This document shows, piece by piece, positions 1 to 8,649 of a stretch of 64,000 bases of DNA. Position 1 is the stretch's first letter. Every line of letters starts with the position of its first letter. The DNA lies in NCBI RefSeq assembly GCF_004296575.1, contig NZ_SAYT01000002.1, forward strand, positions 735,313 through 799,312, written 5' to 3'. This DNA comes from Dyella amyloliquefaciens. Lineage in GTDB: Bacteria > Pseudomonadota > Gammaproteobacteria > Xanthomonadales > Rhodanobacteraceae. Position numbers and translations under genes: made by a program. The notes under the pieces were generated by a model. It worked only from the letters and a program-made list of their open reading frames with translations, ran no database searches and had not been told where the DNA came from.

Positions 1-248
1 AACATGTTCCATGCCAGTGCCGGCGGGTGATTCGGCGCGTCGTAACGGAGAGCCGCACCGCCCCAGACTTCCACTGGCATGCCAAGAACATCGCGATACC
101 AGGCCGCGAGGGTCTTGGGATTCTTCGCCTTGAAGAAGATACCGCCCACACCGGTGATATGTCCTGCTGGCGGCGGCGACTCGGCCAGCGCCAGGCAGGG
201 AATGGAAAGAACGGTTGCGCAAAGCAGGAAAATCGATTGCCGCTTCAT
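1..248 (-). CDS. Secreted VOC (glyoxalase-like) protein, 3' part missing
   Basis: The reading frame starts at 248 and runs off the left edge of the window, so only the first 82 codons are seen. A clear GGAGGA ribosome site lies about 6 bases before the ATG. The N-terminus (MKRQSIFLLC...ALA) is a typical Sec signal peptide, followed by a segment with GHITGVGGIFFKAKNP and WYRDVLGMPVEVWGG, the usual first beta-alpha-beta repeat of the vicinal-oxygen-chelate fold. VOC proteins include glyoxalases, dioxygenases and antibiotic-binding proteins, so the substrate cannot be named. The signal peptide suggests a periplasmic protein, which is less common in this family. Confidence 0.75.
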   Translation of the reverse strand, partial: MKRQSIFLLCATVLSIPCLALAESPPPAGHITGVGGIFFKAKNPKTLAAWYRDVLGMPVEVWGGAALRYDAPNHPPALAWNM

Positions 249-521
249 CCAAATCCTCCAGTTTGTGTGCCTTTCCCAATCCCCATGCATGGCGCGCCCG
301 CCTGGATCGAAGGCGAGTGGTTCTTCGTACCGAAACACGGCCCATGGCTCTTCGGCTTCGAGAAAGTACTCCCGAATTCATTTCAGGTCAGCCATCGTCC
401 CTCTCCCTGCCGCGGACCGAAGCGTAGATCGCCATCCGACGCCATGAGGGGACCCCATCCCGATACCGCTTTCCAGATACGTTGAACCGAGAGGCACTAA
501 CCAGCTGCCAGCGACGTCGGG

Positions 522-1418
522 CTAGGCGCGTCGCTTCTTGCGCCCGGGCCAATGCTCCAGCGTCAGGTCCACAAACGCCCTGCTCGCCGCGCTTTGGTAC
601 GCGCCCTTCCGCCTCAACAGCACTGCCGTGCGTTTCAGCAGGCTGGGGTTGAGCGAAATGGCGGACAGGTCGGGATGCTGCTCGGCCACCGAGGCCGGCA
701 ACAAGGTGGAAAGACTGGTGCGCCTCACGATCTCCGTCACGGCGGTAATCGAATTGGCTTCCATCGCGACATGCGGCTGTACGGCGTGTTGGAGGCAATA
801 GCGATCAATCTGCTCGCGCGTAGCGAACTCGCTCGAAAGCAGCACCAACGACTCGTCATTCAAGGCTTGCAGCCCGATGGTCCGCTTGCCTGCATAGGGG
901 TGTTCCTTGCCCACGACGAGCGCCAGTGTTTCCACCAGCAGGGCCGTGGCCTCGATATCGGGAGATCGCACCTCATCGAAGGCAATGCCCACGTCGAGCT
1001 GGTCATTGCTCAGGAGTTCCTCCATGCGTTCCTGCGGCATCTCGCGCACGGTCAGCACGATATGGGGGTACCGCCGGTGAAATGCCTCGACCAAGGGGCC
1101 AATCAGGTACGAGGTGAAAGTGGGCGTCATGCCCAGGCGCAACGCGCCGCGACTGAGATCCTGCACATCGTGCAGTGCGCGCTTGCCGGCCTCGAGATCC
1201 ATCAGCGCGCGTTGCGCGTAGCGCTGATACACCTCGCCGGCATCGGTCAGGCGCGTGACCTTGCCGGTCCGTTCAAACAACGGTACGCCAAGCGCTTCCT
1301 CGAGCAGTTTTATCTGCTGCGATAGCGCCGGCTGCGAGACATGGAGTGCTTCGGCCGCACGGGTGAACCCACCGTGCTCGGCTACGGCCAGGAAGTAGTG
1401 GATGTGTCGTGAAAGCAT
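522..1418 (-). CDS. cynR: LysR-family regulator, probable CynR
   Basis: A full-length LysR-type regulator (298 residues): winged helix-turn-helix at about residues 1-60 ([28 protein letters not shown], then [15 protein letters not shown]) and a co-inducer-binding domain over the rest. It is divergent from carbonic anhydrase and cyanase genes, the arrangement of the E. coli cyn locus, where CynR activates cynTS in response to cyanate. The CynR assignment rests on this context plus family membership; CynR and other LysR proteins are hard to separate by sequence alone. Negative autoregulation would be typical for the family. Confidence 0.8.
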   Translation of the reverse strand: MLSRHIHYFLAVAEHGGFTRAAEALHVSQPALSQQIKLLEEALGVPLFERTGKVTRLTDAGEVYQRYAQRALMDLEAGKRALHDVQDLSRGALRLGMTPTFTSYLIGPLVEAFHRRYPHIVLTVREMPQERMEELLSNDQLDVGIAFDEVRSPDIEATALLVETLALVVGKEHPYAGKRTIGLQALNDESLVLLSSEFATREQIDRYCLQHAVQPHVAMEANSITAVTEIVRRTSLSTLLPASVAEQHPDLSAISLNPSLLKRTAVLLRRKGAYQSAASRAFVDLTLEHWPGRKKRRA

Positions 1419-1534
1419 GGACGCTCACTACATAAGTTATTCCTATGACATACATAATAAATCAGTCTTTTACCTTATGCTCGGCCGCGCGTAACTTGCG
1501 CTCCATCGCCCCACCCGGGCCAGGAGCAGCAGCC
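1419..1534. promoter_or_regulatory. Divergent cynR/cynT control region
   Basis: The 116-base gap between the divergent cynR and cynT starts contains an AT-rich block (about 1427-1480, including ACATAAGTTATTCC and CATACATAATAAATCAG) in otherwise GC-rich DNA. This is where a LysR regulator is expected to bind and where the opposing promoters should overlap. No clear T-N11-A palindrome or -35/-10 pair could be fixed by eye. Confidence 0.5.
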
Positions 1535-2194
1535 ATGAAAGACATCATCGAAGGGTTCCTGAAGTTCCAGCGCGACGCCTTCCCCAAGCGGGCTGGCCTG
1601 TTTCGGGAGCTCGCCACGCGACAGGCACCGCGCGCGTTGTTCATTTCATGCTCCGATAGTCGCCTCGTACCGGAGCTGGTGACCCAGCGCGAGCCCGGCG
1701 ATCTCTTCGTGATTCGCAATGCCGGCAACATCGTGCCCTCCTACGGGCCGGAGCCGGGCGGTGTGTCGGCGTCGGTGGAATACGCCGTCGCGGCCCTGCG
1801 AGTGTCGGACGTCGTGATCTGCGGCCACTCCGACTGTGGCGCAATGACGGCCATCGCCTCCTGCACCTGTCTGGACCATATGCCGGCCGTCGCGAGCTGG
1901 TTGCGCTATGCCGATTCGGCCCGCGTGGTCAATGAGGCGAGGCAGCACAAGACACCTATCGAGCGCGTGCAGTCGATGGTCCGCGAGAACGTGATAGCGC
2001 AGCTCGCCAACATCAAGACGCATCCTGCCGTGCGCCTTGCACTCGAAGAGGGCCGCCTCGCCCTGCACGGCTGGGTCTATGACATCGAGACCGGCAGCAT
2101 CGACGCGCTGGATGGCACCACCGGCCGCTTCGTCTCTCTCGCACAGCATCCCCACGCCTGCGCCACGCCCGTTTCGCAGGCGACTGCAGCGTAA
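1535..2194 (+). CDS. cynT: Beta-class carbonic anhydrase CynT
   Basis: The protein has 219 residues, the same length as E. coli CynT. It carries the beta-carbonic anhydrase zinc site: C39 and D41 in SCSDSR, and H98 and C101 in HSDCGA. The enzyme interconverts CO2 and bicarbonate in the cytoplasm; next to cyanase it re-supplies the bicarbonate that cyanase consumes and that would otherwise leave as CO2. The start at 1535 is chosen because a GGAG ribosome site precedes it and the longer frame has no homology to the family. The cyanase gene follows 31 bases downstream, so the two are likely co-transcribed under CynR. Confidence 0.92.
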   Translation: MKDIIEGFLKFQRDAFPKRAGLFRELATRQAPRALFISCSDSRLVPELVTQREPGDLFVIRNAGNIVPSYGPEPGGVSASVEYAVAALRVSDVVICGHSDCGAMTAIASCTCLDHMPAVASWLRYADSARVVNEARQHKTPIERVQSMVRENVIAQLANIKTHPAVRLALEEGRLALHGWVYDIETGSIDALDGTTGRFVSLAQHPHACATPVSQATAA

Positions 2195-2225
2195 TTCCCC
2201 CGCGTCCACCAGGAGCCTCCGTTCC

Positions 2226-2696
2226 ATGATCCAGTCACAACACACCCAGTCCGCCCGCCAGGCGCTCTCCGAAGCCATCATCGCTGCCAAACTCAAGAAG
2301 GATCTGTCCTTTGAGCAGATCACGCAGGGCACGGGCCTGAGCATCGCTTTCGTAACGGCCGCACTGCTTGGTCAACACGCCCTGCCGGCTGACGCCGCCG
2401 CGATCGTTGCGAAGAAGCTGGGCCTCGATGAGGACGCCACGGCGCTGCTGCAGACGATCCCGTTGCGAGGCAGCATCCCCGATCGCGTGCCGACTGACCC
2501 CACCATCTATCGCTTCTACGAGATGCTGCAGGTGTACGGCACGACTTTGAAGGCGCTGGTCCATGAAAAGTTCGGCGACGGCATCATCAGCGCAATCAAC
2601 TTCAAGCTCGACGTACAGAAGGTCGACGATCCGGAAGGCGGCTCCCGCGCCGTGATCACGCTCGACGGCAAGTACCTTCCGACCAAGCCGTTCTGA
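2226..2696 (+). CDS. cynS: Cyanate hydratase (cyanase)
   Basis: The protein has 156 residues, the length of E. coli cyanase, and the known catalytic residues fall at the same numbers: R96, E99 and S122 (YRFYEML and [10 protein letters not shown]). An N-terminal helical DNA-binding-like domain precedes the catalytic C-terminal part, as in the family. Cyanase converts cyanate plus bicarbonate to ammonia and CO2, detoxifying cyanate and supplying nitrogen. The start at 2226 follows an AGGAG site. It sits directly behind cynT in the same operon. Confidence 0.96.
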   Translation: MIQSQHTQSARQALSEAIIAAKLKKDLSFEQITQGTGLSIAFVTAALLGQHALPADAAAIVAKKLGLDEDATALLQTIPLRGSIPDRVPTDPTIYRFYEMLQVYGTTLKALVHEKFGDGIISAINFKLDVQKVDDPEGGSRAVITLDGKYLPTKPF

Positions 2697-2711
2697 TCTC
2701 TCTGCCCGCAA

Positions 2712-2743
2712 CCGGGCAACCCGCGTCGTGCGGTGTTGCCCGG
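2712..2743. terminator. Hairpin after cynS
   Basis: A 9-base perfect stem (CCGGGCAAC at 2712-2720 with GTTGCCCGG at 2735-2743) lies 15 bases after the cyanase stop. There is no clear T-run, so it may terminate only partly or protect the 3' end of cynTS mRNA before the deaminase gene. Confidence 0.5.
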
Positions 2744-2806
2744 CTGCGAACGAACGCCACTATCTATCGCCGAGCGTCCGCTTGGCTCGTCTTGCTGAGG
2801 TAACCC

Positions 2807-3274
2807 ATGGATTTTGTAAAGCGCACCATCGAACTGGCCATGAAGAACGTCGAAGAAGGTGGACGCCCGTTCGCGACGGTGATTGCTCGCGATGGCGAAA
2901 TCGTCGCCGAGAGTCCGAACATGGTGGCTCAGACCAAGGACCCGACTGCGCACGCAGAAATCCTGGCCGTCCGCGAAGCCTGCAGGAAGCTGGGCACCGA
3001 GCATCTGACCGATTGCGACATCTACATCCTGGCCAGCCCGTGCCCGATGTGCCTGGGTTCGATGTACTACTGCAGCCCGCGCCAGGTGATCTACATCACC
3101 ACGCGCGAGGACTACGCACCGTTCTACCGCGACGATCGCAAGTACTTCGAACTCGACACGTTCTACACCGAGTTCAGCAAGCCGATCGGCGAGAGGCGCA
3201 TGCCCATGGTCGAGCAGAAGGACGACGCCGCGATCAAGGTGTATCAGCGCTGGAAGGAACTCAACGCGCAATGA
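2807..3274 (+). CDS. Nucleoside/guanine deaminase (CDA fold, GuaD-like)
   Basis: A 155-residue cytidine-deaminase-fold enzyme. The zinc site is complete: H49-A-E51 and PC79PMC82. Its length and the C-terminal helix with aromatic residues match the small bacterial guanine deaminases (B. subtilis GuaD type) better than tRNA adenosine deaminase TadA. These enzymes release ammonia from guanine or related purines. It lies 110 bases behind cynS on the same strand; the pairing of cyanase with a second ammonia-releasing enzyme suggests a nitrogen-scavenging role, which is inference. Other substrates such as cytosine or ammeline-like compounds cannot be excluded. Confidence 0.8.
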   Translation: MDFVKRTIELAMKNVEEGGRPFATVIARDGEIVAESPNMVAQTKDPTAHAEILAVREACRKLGTEHLTDCDIYILASPCPMCLGSMYYCSPRQVIYITTREDYAPFYRDDRKYFELDTFYTEFSKPIGERRMPMVEQKDDAAIKVYQRWKELNAQ

Positions 3275-3310
3275 GGTAGTGACGACCGCTTTCGGTTGGA
3301 AGCGGTCGAT

Positions 3311-3574
3311 CTATGTCCCGAACAGGCCATGTTGAATCTCTACCAGCCACTGACGGGCCTCATCCTGCGTCTCGAACTCGTTGCCCGTAAGGCTGTTGAT
3401 TTGGACGACAGGAATCGCTGGATGGCTCAGGATGCAATCAGCCAGTTCCCTCCTGAAGAGCGCCACGTCATACCGGGCGTCTCCTTCGAGGGCAAGCGCT
3501 TTCAACTCGGTCATTTCATACCATTCGACATGACAGAAGTCTCGAAGGATGGAAGCCAACAGAGGTGGAATCAT
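3311..3574 (-). CDS. Small hypothetical protein
   Basis: An 87-residue acidic protein that I do not recognise. Its ATG overlaps the stop of the upstream membrane-protein gene (ATGA at 3571-3574), which supports translation by coupling. No signal peptide, membrane segment or known motif is visible. It ends 36 bases from the convergent deaminase gene. Confidence 0.5.
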   Translation of the reverse strand: MIPPLLASILRDFCHVEWYEMTELKALALEGDARYDVALFRRELADCILSHPAIPVVQINSLTGNEFETQDEARQWLVEIQHGLFGT

Positions 3575-4026
3575 TTAGCTTGACCTGATCTCTCGACGGC
3601 CACTTTGGAAAGCGGATCTATTTTTTCGTGGGACTCGGCATGGATAGCGGCGTACAGGAGGAACCCGAACACCACCGCGGTGGCCACGTCGAACCCAGCA
3701 CAGAATCCGGGCCACCAGGCCGGAATTCCTCCATTGGCGATCATATGCGGATGCACGACATCCGCTGCCGCGTGACCAACCAACCCCAGCAGCACCAGCA
3801 CCGGCCATTTCCTGAAGCCGATGACAGCCATGACGATGAAAACCATTGCCAGCAGGAATTCGGCCACGATGACGCCCGCATCCTGGGTGAGCGCCGCGAA
3901 GACCAGGTCGTAGGACGCGATGGCGATCAGGAGAACGGGATAAAAGGCGCGATCACGGTCGAATCCAATGAATCGTGCAGCCAGGCACATGGCCACGGCC
4001 ATGGCGATACCGATGGCGATGCTCAT
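3571..4026 (-). CDS. Small integral membrane protein, unknown function
   Basis: The 151-residue product is mostly hydrophobic, with about five predicted membrane segments (for example IAIGIAMAVAMCLAARF, VIVAEFLLAMVFIVMAVIGF, VLVLLGLVGHAAADVV, FDVATAVVFGFLLYAAI). Histidine and tryptophan residues (GHAAADVVHPHM, AWWPGF) sit at loop edges. The start at 4026 is preferred over 4059 because GGAGAG precedes it by 8 bases. It is downstream of the di-haem peroxidase gene on the same strand, 111 bases away. No family was recognised. Confidence 0.65.
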   Translation of the reverse strand: MSIAIGIAMAVAMCLAARFIGFDRDRAFYPVLLIAIASYDLVFAALTQDAGVIVAEFLLAMVFIVMAVIGFRKWPVLVLLGLVGHAAADVVHPHMIANGGIPAWWPGFCAGFDVATAVVFGFLLYAAIHAESHEKIDPLSKVAVERSGQAK

Positions 4027-4137
4027 GTCACATGCTCTCCAAAGTTGAAGGCTGAACACATGCGCGTCGAGCTCCCGGCCCGCAACGCACTTTGAAGTCG
4101 AATCCCATGCCCAAGATGGGCGACCACTTGCCCCCGC

Positions 4138-5403
4138 TCACGAGGAGGCGCCTTCCCCCGATTCGGAAAGAGTACCGAGGAATGCCGCCAAGTCGCGCAC
4201 ATCATCTTCCGACAGCCTGATCGGCGCGCGGCCGTGCACGAGCTCGGATCGGCCAACGGGAGCTTCTGGGGCCTGCGTGTAGTGGCGAATGGCCTGCTCG
4301 AGCGTGCCGAACTGACCGGCATGCATGAAGGGGGCCCGCTGTACCACACCGCGAAGACCCGGCGTCTTGAACGCACCATCGAGCGCCGGGTCATCCTCGG
4401 ACATGAACTGCAGTTCCTCGCATTGTCCGGGGAGCGCATCGCTGTGCGGCCCGAGGCAATTGAATTCATCCTGGCTCACCAGGGCCAGCGCTGCGCGACG
4501 TCCATGATCAGGCACTGCCTCACTTCGCGCAGGCACTCCGGTGTTATGGAATCCCTGATCGGTGAACAGCGGCCCGTTGTGGCAACTGATGCATTGCCCC
4601 TGCCCAATGAAGAGACGCAGGCCGTTCTCCTCCTGCGCGGTGAACAGGGATGCTTCGGTCGCATCGCCATGCAGCGCGGACTGTACATATCTATCGAACC
4701 GCGTGCGGCCATGCCTCAACGTCCGCTCATAGGCCGCCAGGACCTTGCCCATGTTGGCGAACGCCCGGCTGATGGCCACCCGTTCCGCCGGATCCAGTTG
4801 TGCCCAGGCATCCCTTTGCGCAGGCGTTCCCAGCGGACCGGCATCGAGCGGTATACCGCTCATGTCGGGAAGCGCTCCGAAGATCGCTTCATACTCCCGT
4901 GCGTAGTGGGTCGACAGAAGATGGACATAGTGCGTGCGGTTGCCACCGTGCTCCACGCCATCCTCGAGCGGGCCGAGCGCCTGAGACCAGAGGCTATCCT
5001 TGCGGCCGTCCCAGAACAGCCACGGGCTGTAGGCGGCGCCGACGATAGGCATGGCCCGGCGACGCCCGGTCCCCACCCCCTGCCCCACAGGCCGGCCATC
5101 CTGGAATCCCTTGCGAGAGTCATGGCAACTCGCGCATGCGACCGCACCATTCCGGCTGAGGCGAACGTCACCGAAGAGCTGCCTGCCGAGTTCGATCGCG
5201 GCAGGTTGTTCCTCGAACGCATTCGAAGGATCGAAAGGCGGCGGAGGGAGCGCGTCAATCATCAGCCCTCCCAGGACCTGCAGGTCTGCAGCGCCCCACG
5301 CATTGGTGGCGCGCATCGGCGTTGCTGCGAGCCCCATCACCACTGCAAGAGGAATCAGCACCGCCAGCGCGAAGAGCGCATTGATCGACCATGGACGTTT
5401 CAT
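4138..5403 (-). CDS. Di-haem cytochrome c peroxidase / MauG-like protein
   Basis: A 421-residue exported protein: N-terminal hydrophobic signal or anchor (residues 8-27) followed by two CXXCH haem sites, C90-C93-H94 and C271-C274-H275, in the order and spacing of the CcpA/MauG family. These periplasmic proteins reduce hydrogen peroxide using cytochrome or cupredoxin electrons, or act as MauG-type oxidases. The adjacent FixH-like gene lies 22 bases upstream and is probably in the same operon. Which of the two activities applies cannot be told from sequence alone. Confidence 0.88.
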   Translation of the reverse strand: MKRPWSINALFALAVLIPLAVVMGLAATPMRATNAWGAADLQVLGGLMIDALPPPPFDPSNAFEEQPAAIELGRQLFGDVRLSRNGAVACASCHDSRKGFQDGRPVGQGVGTGRRRAMPIVGAAYSPWLFWDGRKDSLWSQALGPLEDGVEHGGNRTHYVHLLSTHYAREYEAIFGALPDMSGIPLDAGPLGTPAQRDAWAQLDPAERVAISRAFANMGKVLAAYERTLRHGRTRFDRYVQSALHGDATEASLFTAQEENGLRLFIGQGQCISCHNGPLFTDQGFHNTGVPARSEAVPDHGRRAALALVSQDEFNCLGPHSDALPGQCEELQFMSEDDPALDGAFKTPGLRGVVQRAPFMHAGQFGTLEQAIRHYTQAPEAPVGRSELVHGRAPIRLSEDDVRDLAAFLGTLSESGEGASS

Positions 5404-5425
5404 ATCGCTCGACTCGCCGTGGCGC

Positions 5426-5863
5426 TCAGCGCACCGAGGCCTGCGGGTCGACGACGGTGTTGAACGTCACCGTGTCACCGACGCCACCAGCTTCGATTGC
5501 GAGTTTGATTTCCCACCAGCCGGTCATGCTGAACTTCATGCCTTCCAGCAGGTAGGTACCGTCCTCGAGCTCACGCGTCGCCTTGGGGTGGGTCGGCAGG
5601 CCGTGGCCATGCTGGGGCATCCCGCCATCGACCGTGATGCGGGCCTGGTGCAACGGCTGCCCGTCGGGTGACGTCACCCTGACGCGCCAACTGTGCATCT
5701 GGTTGATGGCCGCCGGGTTCGCTGGCGGCTCCAGCTCCGCCACGAAGGCGTGGTGGGCCGTCGCATGTTTCATCCCGGTGTCGAGATCGCCCGGCATCGA
5801 CATGGCGTGAGCCGCGACTACAAAACCGAGCGGGAGAAGTGAGATTGCGGTGCGGAGGATCAT
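5426..5863 (-). CDS. FixH/YtkA-like exported protein
   Basis: The 145-residue product begins with a Sec signal peptide (MILRTAISLLPLGFVVAAHA). The mature part has the Ig-like pattern of FixH/YtkA proteins: WRVRVTSPDGQPL, ARITVDGGMPQHGHGLPTHPKAT, YLLEGMKFSMTGWWEIKLAI. The cluster of His and Met (GGMPQHGHGLPTH) could bind copper, in line with the copper genes nearby. The start at 5863 is taken because GGAGG-like bases and the signal peptide appear there, while the longer frame has no signal. It is upstream of the peroxidase gene on the same strand. Confidence 0.72.
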   Translation of the reverse strand: MILRTAISLLPLGFVVAAHAMSMPGDLDTGMKHATAHHAFVAELEPPANPAAINQMHSWRVRVTSPDGQPLHQARITVDGGMPQHGHGLPTHPKATRELEDGTYLLEGMKFSMTGWWEIKLAIEAGGVGDTVTFNTVVDPQASVR

Positions 5864-6153
5864 GGAAGTGGCGTCCGTAATGAGCCGAGCACAGTCATCT
5901 CCCCCGACGGGCCATGACAGCACGGTACGTTCGGGGAACTCGGCAGAAAAAGTTTCTGTACTGCCCGGTTGCGGTTCCGGGACATGGTCGGCGTCATGAG
6001 GCACTCACCCACGAGACCGTGGATGAGCCTTCCGCTCGCGCTGTAGCTCACCCTGCCTTGCCAGTGAGTCGGCAGGGACGGCATCGAGTGCCGGATCGCC
6101 AGGCTCCGGATCGGGACGAGGCGGCGGTTCGTAGCAAAGGGGGTTTCGAGGCT
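5864..6153. other. Gap between Cys-rich gene and fixH-like gene
   Basis: About 290 bases without a supported gene. Open frames here lack ribosome sites and are shadows of one another. The stretch may be the 3' region of the Cys-rich gene plus the promoter of the fixH-like/peroxidase operon; no confident -35/-10 pair was fixed. Confidence 0.4.
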
Positions 6154-6297
6154 TCAGTTCGGCTCGCAGCCGCAGGGCGCACCCTGCTGGCAGCCGCAAC
6201 CGCAAGTGGACGCGGCCGAGATGGCAGTCTGGCAGCCGCAATCGCAGCCAGCGCCCACGCAGGGATTGCAGGAACAAGTCTTGGTTTCGGTATTCAT
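6154..6297 (-). CDS. 47-residue cysteine-rich, metallothionein-like mini-protein
   Basis: A short gene that is easily missed. The ATG at 6297 is preceded by GGAGG with a 7-base spacer. The 47-residue product has 11 cysteines, at 8, 10, 13, 18, 20, 22, 32, 34, 36, 42 and 44, nearly all in CxC or CxxC spacing (TCSCNPC, GCDCGCQ, TCGCGCQ, PCGCE), and no signal peptide or aromatic residue. This composition is that of a soft-metal (Cu, Zn, Cd) thiolate-cluster protein. It is not obviously a member of the SmtA/BmtA family, whose pattern includes histidine and a zinc-finger fold. It is divergent from an AraC regulator and lies among copper genes, so metal binding is a reasonable inference. Confidence 0.72.
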   Translation of the reverse strand: MNTETKTCSCNPCVGAGCDCGCQTAISAASTCGCGCQQGAPCGCEPN

Positions 6298-6403
6298 GGG
6301 AGTGCCTCCGGATTGTGGCGGGCCGGTATTGGCCTGCGCGACAAAGTTTCCTTACTCTCCGGTGGCGGGTCTTGAATATTGGGGCTGACTCCGGGGGAAG
6401 GTC

Positions 6404-7231
6404 GTGGCCGAACTTGAAGCTGTCACTGATGCCAGGAAGCGGATGCTGGCTGGCATCGGGCGAATCGTCCTCTGGCCCGGCGGCAGCCTTTGGGTCGCGC
6501 GCCAGGTAGGCATGGTGCCGGAGCACGCCCACCATGCGATCCAGATATCGCTGTCGCTCGAAGGGCGTTTTCGTGTCCATGCACGATCCTGGCCGGAGTC
6601 GCGTGAAACGGCCGGCATGGTCGCCATGCCTGATCGGCCGCACAGCTTCGACGGCTGCGGCTCCACCGTCGCCATGCTGTTTGTCGAACCCAACTCCCTG
6701 CAGGGCGCCGCCCTGCGAAAGCGATTCGCCGGAAGCGATGTCGCGCTGTTGTCCGACGAGGAATCCGAGGCGGCGGCAACGTACCTGCGAAACGAATACC
6801 TGGCGGGTGCACCCGACCTGCGCCTGGCCCAGTACGCGAAGGGCGCGATCTGCCGCATTGCCGGAAATCCGCAAGTTGCAACGCGATCCGATTCACGCAT
6901 CACTGCCGCCTTGAAATGGATGCGCGCGCATCTGGCTTCACCCATCCGACTGCAGGATGTCGCGGCGGCGGTCCACCTTTCCCCGGGGCGATTCCGGCAT
7001 CTGTTCGTTGCCCAGACAGGTACCTCGTTCCGCGCCTGGCTGCTTTGGGCACGCGCTGAACTCGCTGTGGTCGAGGCCACCAAGGGCCTGTCCTGGACGG
7101 ATGCTGCACAAGCCGCCGGATTCTCCGACGCTGCGCACTTCACGCGCACCTGCAGGCGCATGTTCGGGGTAGCGCCCACCATGATCGGTTTCGAGAAGGC
7201 CACTGCCATCAAGGGCACGACGCCCCCGTGA
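6404..7231 (+). CDS. AraC-family transcriptional regulator
   Basis: A 275-residue regulator with an N-terminal cupin-like sensing region (HAHHAIQISLSLEGRFRVHA at about 41-60) and a C-terminal double helix-turn-helix (ALKWMRAHLASPIRLQDVAAAVHLSPGRFRHLF and WTDAAQAAGFSDAAHFTRTCRRMFGVAP). The start used is GTG at 6404 behind GGGGGAAGG; an ATG at 6443 with AGGA before it is an alternative. It is divergent from the Cys-rich mini-gene (106-base gap) and convergent with copD, so it probably controls the mini-protein and perhaps the copper genes. The effector is unknown. Confidence 0.85.
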   Translation: MAELEAVTDARKRMLAGIGRIVLWPGGSLWVARQVGMVPEHAHHAIQISLSLEGRFRVHARSWPESRETAGMVAMPDRPHSFDGCGSTVAMLFVEPNSLQGAALRKRFAGSDVALLSDEESEAAATYLRNEYLAGAPDLRLAQYAKGAICRIAGNPQVATRSDSRITAALKWMRAHLASPIRLQDVAAAVHLSPGRFRHLFVAQTGTSFRAWLLWARAELAVVEATKGLSWTDAAQAAGFSDAAHFTRTCRRMFGVAPTMIGFEKATAIKGTTPP

Positions 7232-7334
7232 CAGTGTCACCCATGGATTTCATGCGGGCAGAATGCTGGTAACCCGGCATGACGAAAGTAGAGCGGACCA
7301 GCAACAACGCGGCACCTCGCCGCCCGTCTAGCGC

Positions 7335-8261
7335 TTACCCTCCTCCCGGGTTGAGCGTACCCAGCCAGGCGACGAGGCCGAGAATCGAGATCACCAACGT
7401 CGTTTCGAGGTAAATGCTGCGCTTGAGGGCCGACACGGCGCCGGCGACATCTGCGTCGTGTTCCGCCTTACTGAGTGCCGGTGCCAGGTGAAAACGATTG
7501 GTCGCGGCGAGCGCGAGCATGCTCGCAAACAGTCCGAGCTTTATCAGCAGGAGACGGCCGTATGGGGCCTCGACCAATCCAGACAGGGTCGGGCCCACGA
7601 TCAGGGTGTAGTTCACCGCTCCAGTGACGATCAGCACCGCCACGATCAGCGTGCCCATTCGGGCAAACCCGGTCGCTGCGCTCGACAGCAGAACGACTGC
7701 CTCTCGCCCGCCTTGGCGTGATGCGGTCCCGGCAATAAGCGTGAGGGAGACCAGAGCACCCACCCAGGCGCCGGCAACAAGCAGATGCGCAATGTCAGCA
7801 GCGAGATGAAGCCAGCCGACGGCACCGTCGTTCATCGCACCATGACCTGCCCATGCGAGCGTCGCCAAGGCCACGGCGCCAAGCACCGAGAGCGCGGCTA
7901 CGCGGATGCGGGCCTGGATGCCGGTGACCACGCCAAGCCACAGGCACACGACAAGGAGCGCGACGCGGAGGTTCCACGTCATCCCCACGGTGGTCTGGGT
8001 GAGCAGCGTTCGCACCACGGACCACACGGCGCCTGGATCGCTGGTAGCACTCATGGATTGCGCCATCGCCCAGAGCGCCGTCGCCGATGCCAGCAAGCCG
8101 ACTAGCGTTGCCGCAGCCGCCACGCGCATGGCCCGGCGAACGACGGGCGAGGCCAACGTGTTGATGCCCATGACCTGAAGGACGAACAGCGGCACACCAT
8201 AGGCCAGCATGAGGCCGATATAGAGCGCGAAGCGGCTGAGTACCAACAAGCCATCGAACAT
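7335..8261 (-). CDS. copD: CopD-family copper resistance membrane protein
   Basis: A 308-residue polytopic membrane protein with about eight hydrophobic helices. The second half matches the CopD domain: HLLVAGAWVGALVSLTLIAG, VLIVTGAVNYTLIVGPTLSGLVEAPYGRLLLIKLGLFASMLALAATNRFHLAPAL. CopD works with periplasmic CopC in copper handling, probably import. The stop of copC is only 7 bases upstream, so the two are translated together. The ATG at 8261 is preferred; a TTG three bases earlier is also in frame. Confidence 0.88.
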   Translation of the reverse strand: MFDGLLVLSRFALYIGLMLAYGVPLFVLQVMGINTLASPVVRRAMRVAAAATLVGLLASATALWAMAQSMSATSDPGAVWSVVRTLLTQTTVGMTWNLRVALLVVCLWLGVVTGIQARIRVAALSVLGAVALATLAWAGHGAMNDGAVGWLHLAADIAHLLVAGAWVGALVSLTLIAGTASRQGGREAVVLLSSAATGFARMGTLIVAVLIVTGAVNYTLIVGPTLSGLVEAPYGRLLLIKLGLFASMLALAATNRFHLAPALSKAEHDADVAGAVSALKRSIYLETTLVISILGLVAWLGTLNPGGG

Positions 8262-8268
8262 CAACGGG

Positions 8269-8649
8269 TCACTTCACGCGGAAGCTGAAGGAACCTTTCA
8301 CGGCATGTGTATCGGTGGATACCGCATGCCAGTCGACTCGGTAGGTTCCCGGGCTCAGGGGCCGGGCCGGGGTAATCACCAACGATTTCGCATCCGCCGA
8401 TGCCGCGGTCTTGACCTCAATCTTTGTCGACCCCGTCGTGCCGGATTTCTCCGTCATGGTCAGATCCGCGCCCGAGAGCTGGGTCATCAATGTTTCCGAG
8501 AACGCTATCTCGATCGTCGATGGTGCGCTGACCTCGGCGTGATCGGTCGGCGTGGTGGAGACGATCTTGGGATGGGCAAACACAGCGCCACTGGCAAGGA
8601 ATGCCGCGGCGGCGGCAAGGCCAAGCGTGAAGGAACGAAGTTGCGGCAT
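8269..8649 (-). CDS. copC: CopC periplasmic copper-binding protein
   Basis: The 126-residue precursor has a signal peptide (MPQLRSFTLGLAAAAAFLASGAVFA) whose cleavage leaves histidine at the mature N-terminus (HPKIVSTTPTDHAEV), the start of the Cu(II) site of CopC proteins. The rest is the CopC beta-sandwich with YRVDWHAVSTDTHAVKGSFSF, giving the other conserved His/Asp ligands. An AGGA site lies 9 bases before the ATG at 8649; the longer frame upstream has no support. It is transcribed just ahead of copD. Confidence 0.9.
   Translation of the reverse strand: MPQLRSFTLGLAAAAAFLASGAVFAHPKIVSTTPTDHAEVSAPSTIEIAFSETLMTQLSGADLTMTEKSGTTGSTKIEVKTAASADAKSLVITPARPLSPGTYRVDWHAVSTDTHAVKGSFSFRVK

Noticed and set aside
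27-485. Plus-strand open frames at the left end
   Set aside because: They are shadows of the minus-strand VOC gene and of non-coding DNA, without ribosome sites.
6001-6008. GCACTCA at 6001 as a seventh ECF site
   Set aside because: No CAACC 16 bases upstream on the same strand; only the downstream half matches.
6005-6874. Long minus-strand open frame of 289 codons opposite the AraC gene
   Set aside because: It is the opposite-strand shadow of AraC and passes through the Cys-rich gene in another frame; it lacks a ribosome site and family features.
8289-8300. GAACCTTTCA inside copC resembling the -35 part
   Set aside because: It lies inside a coding region and no matching GCACTCA follows at 16 bases.
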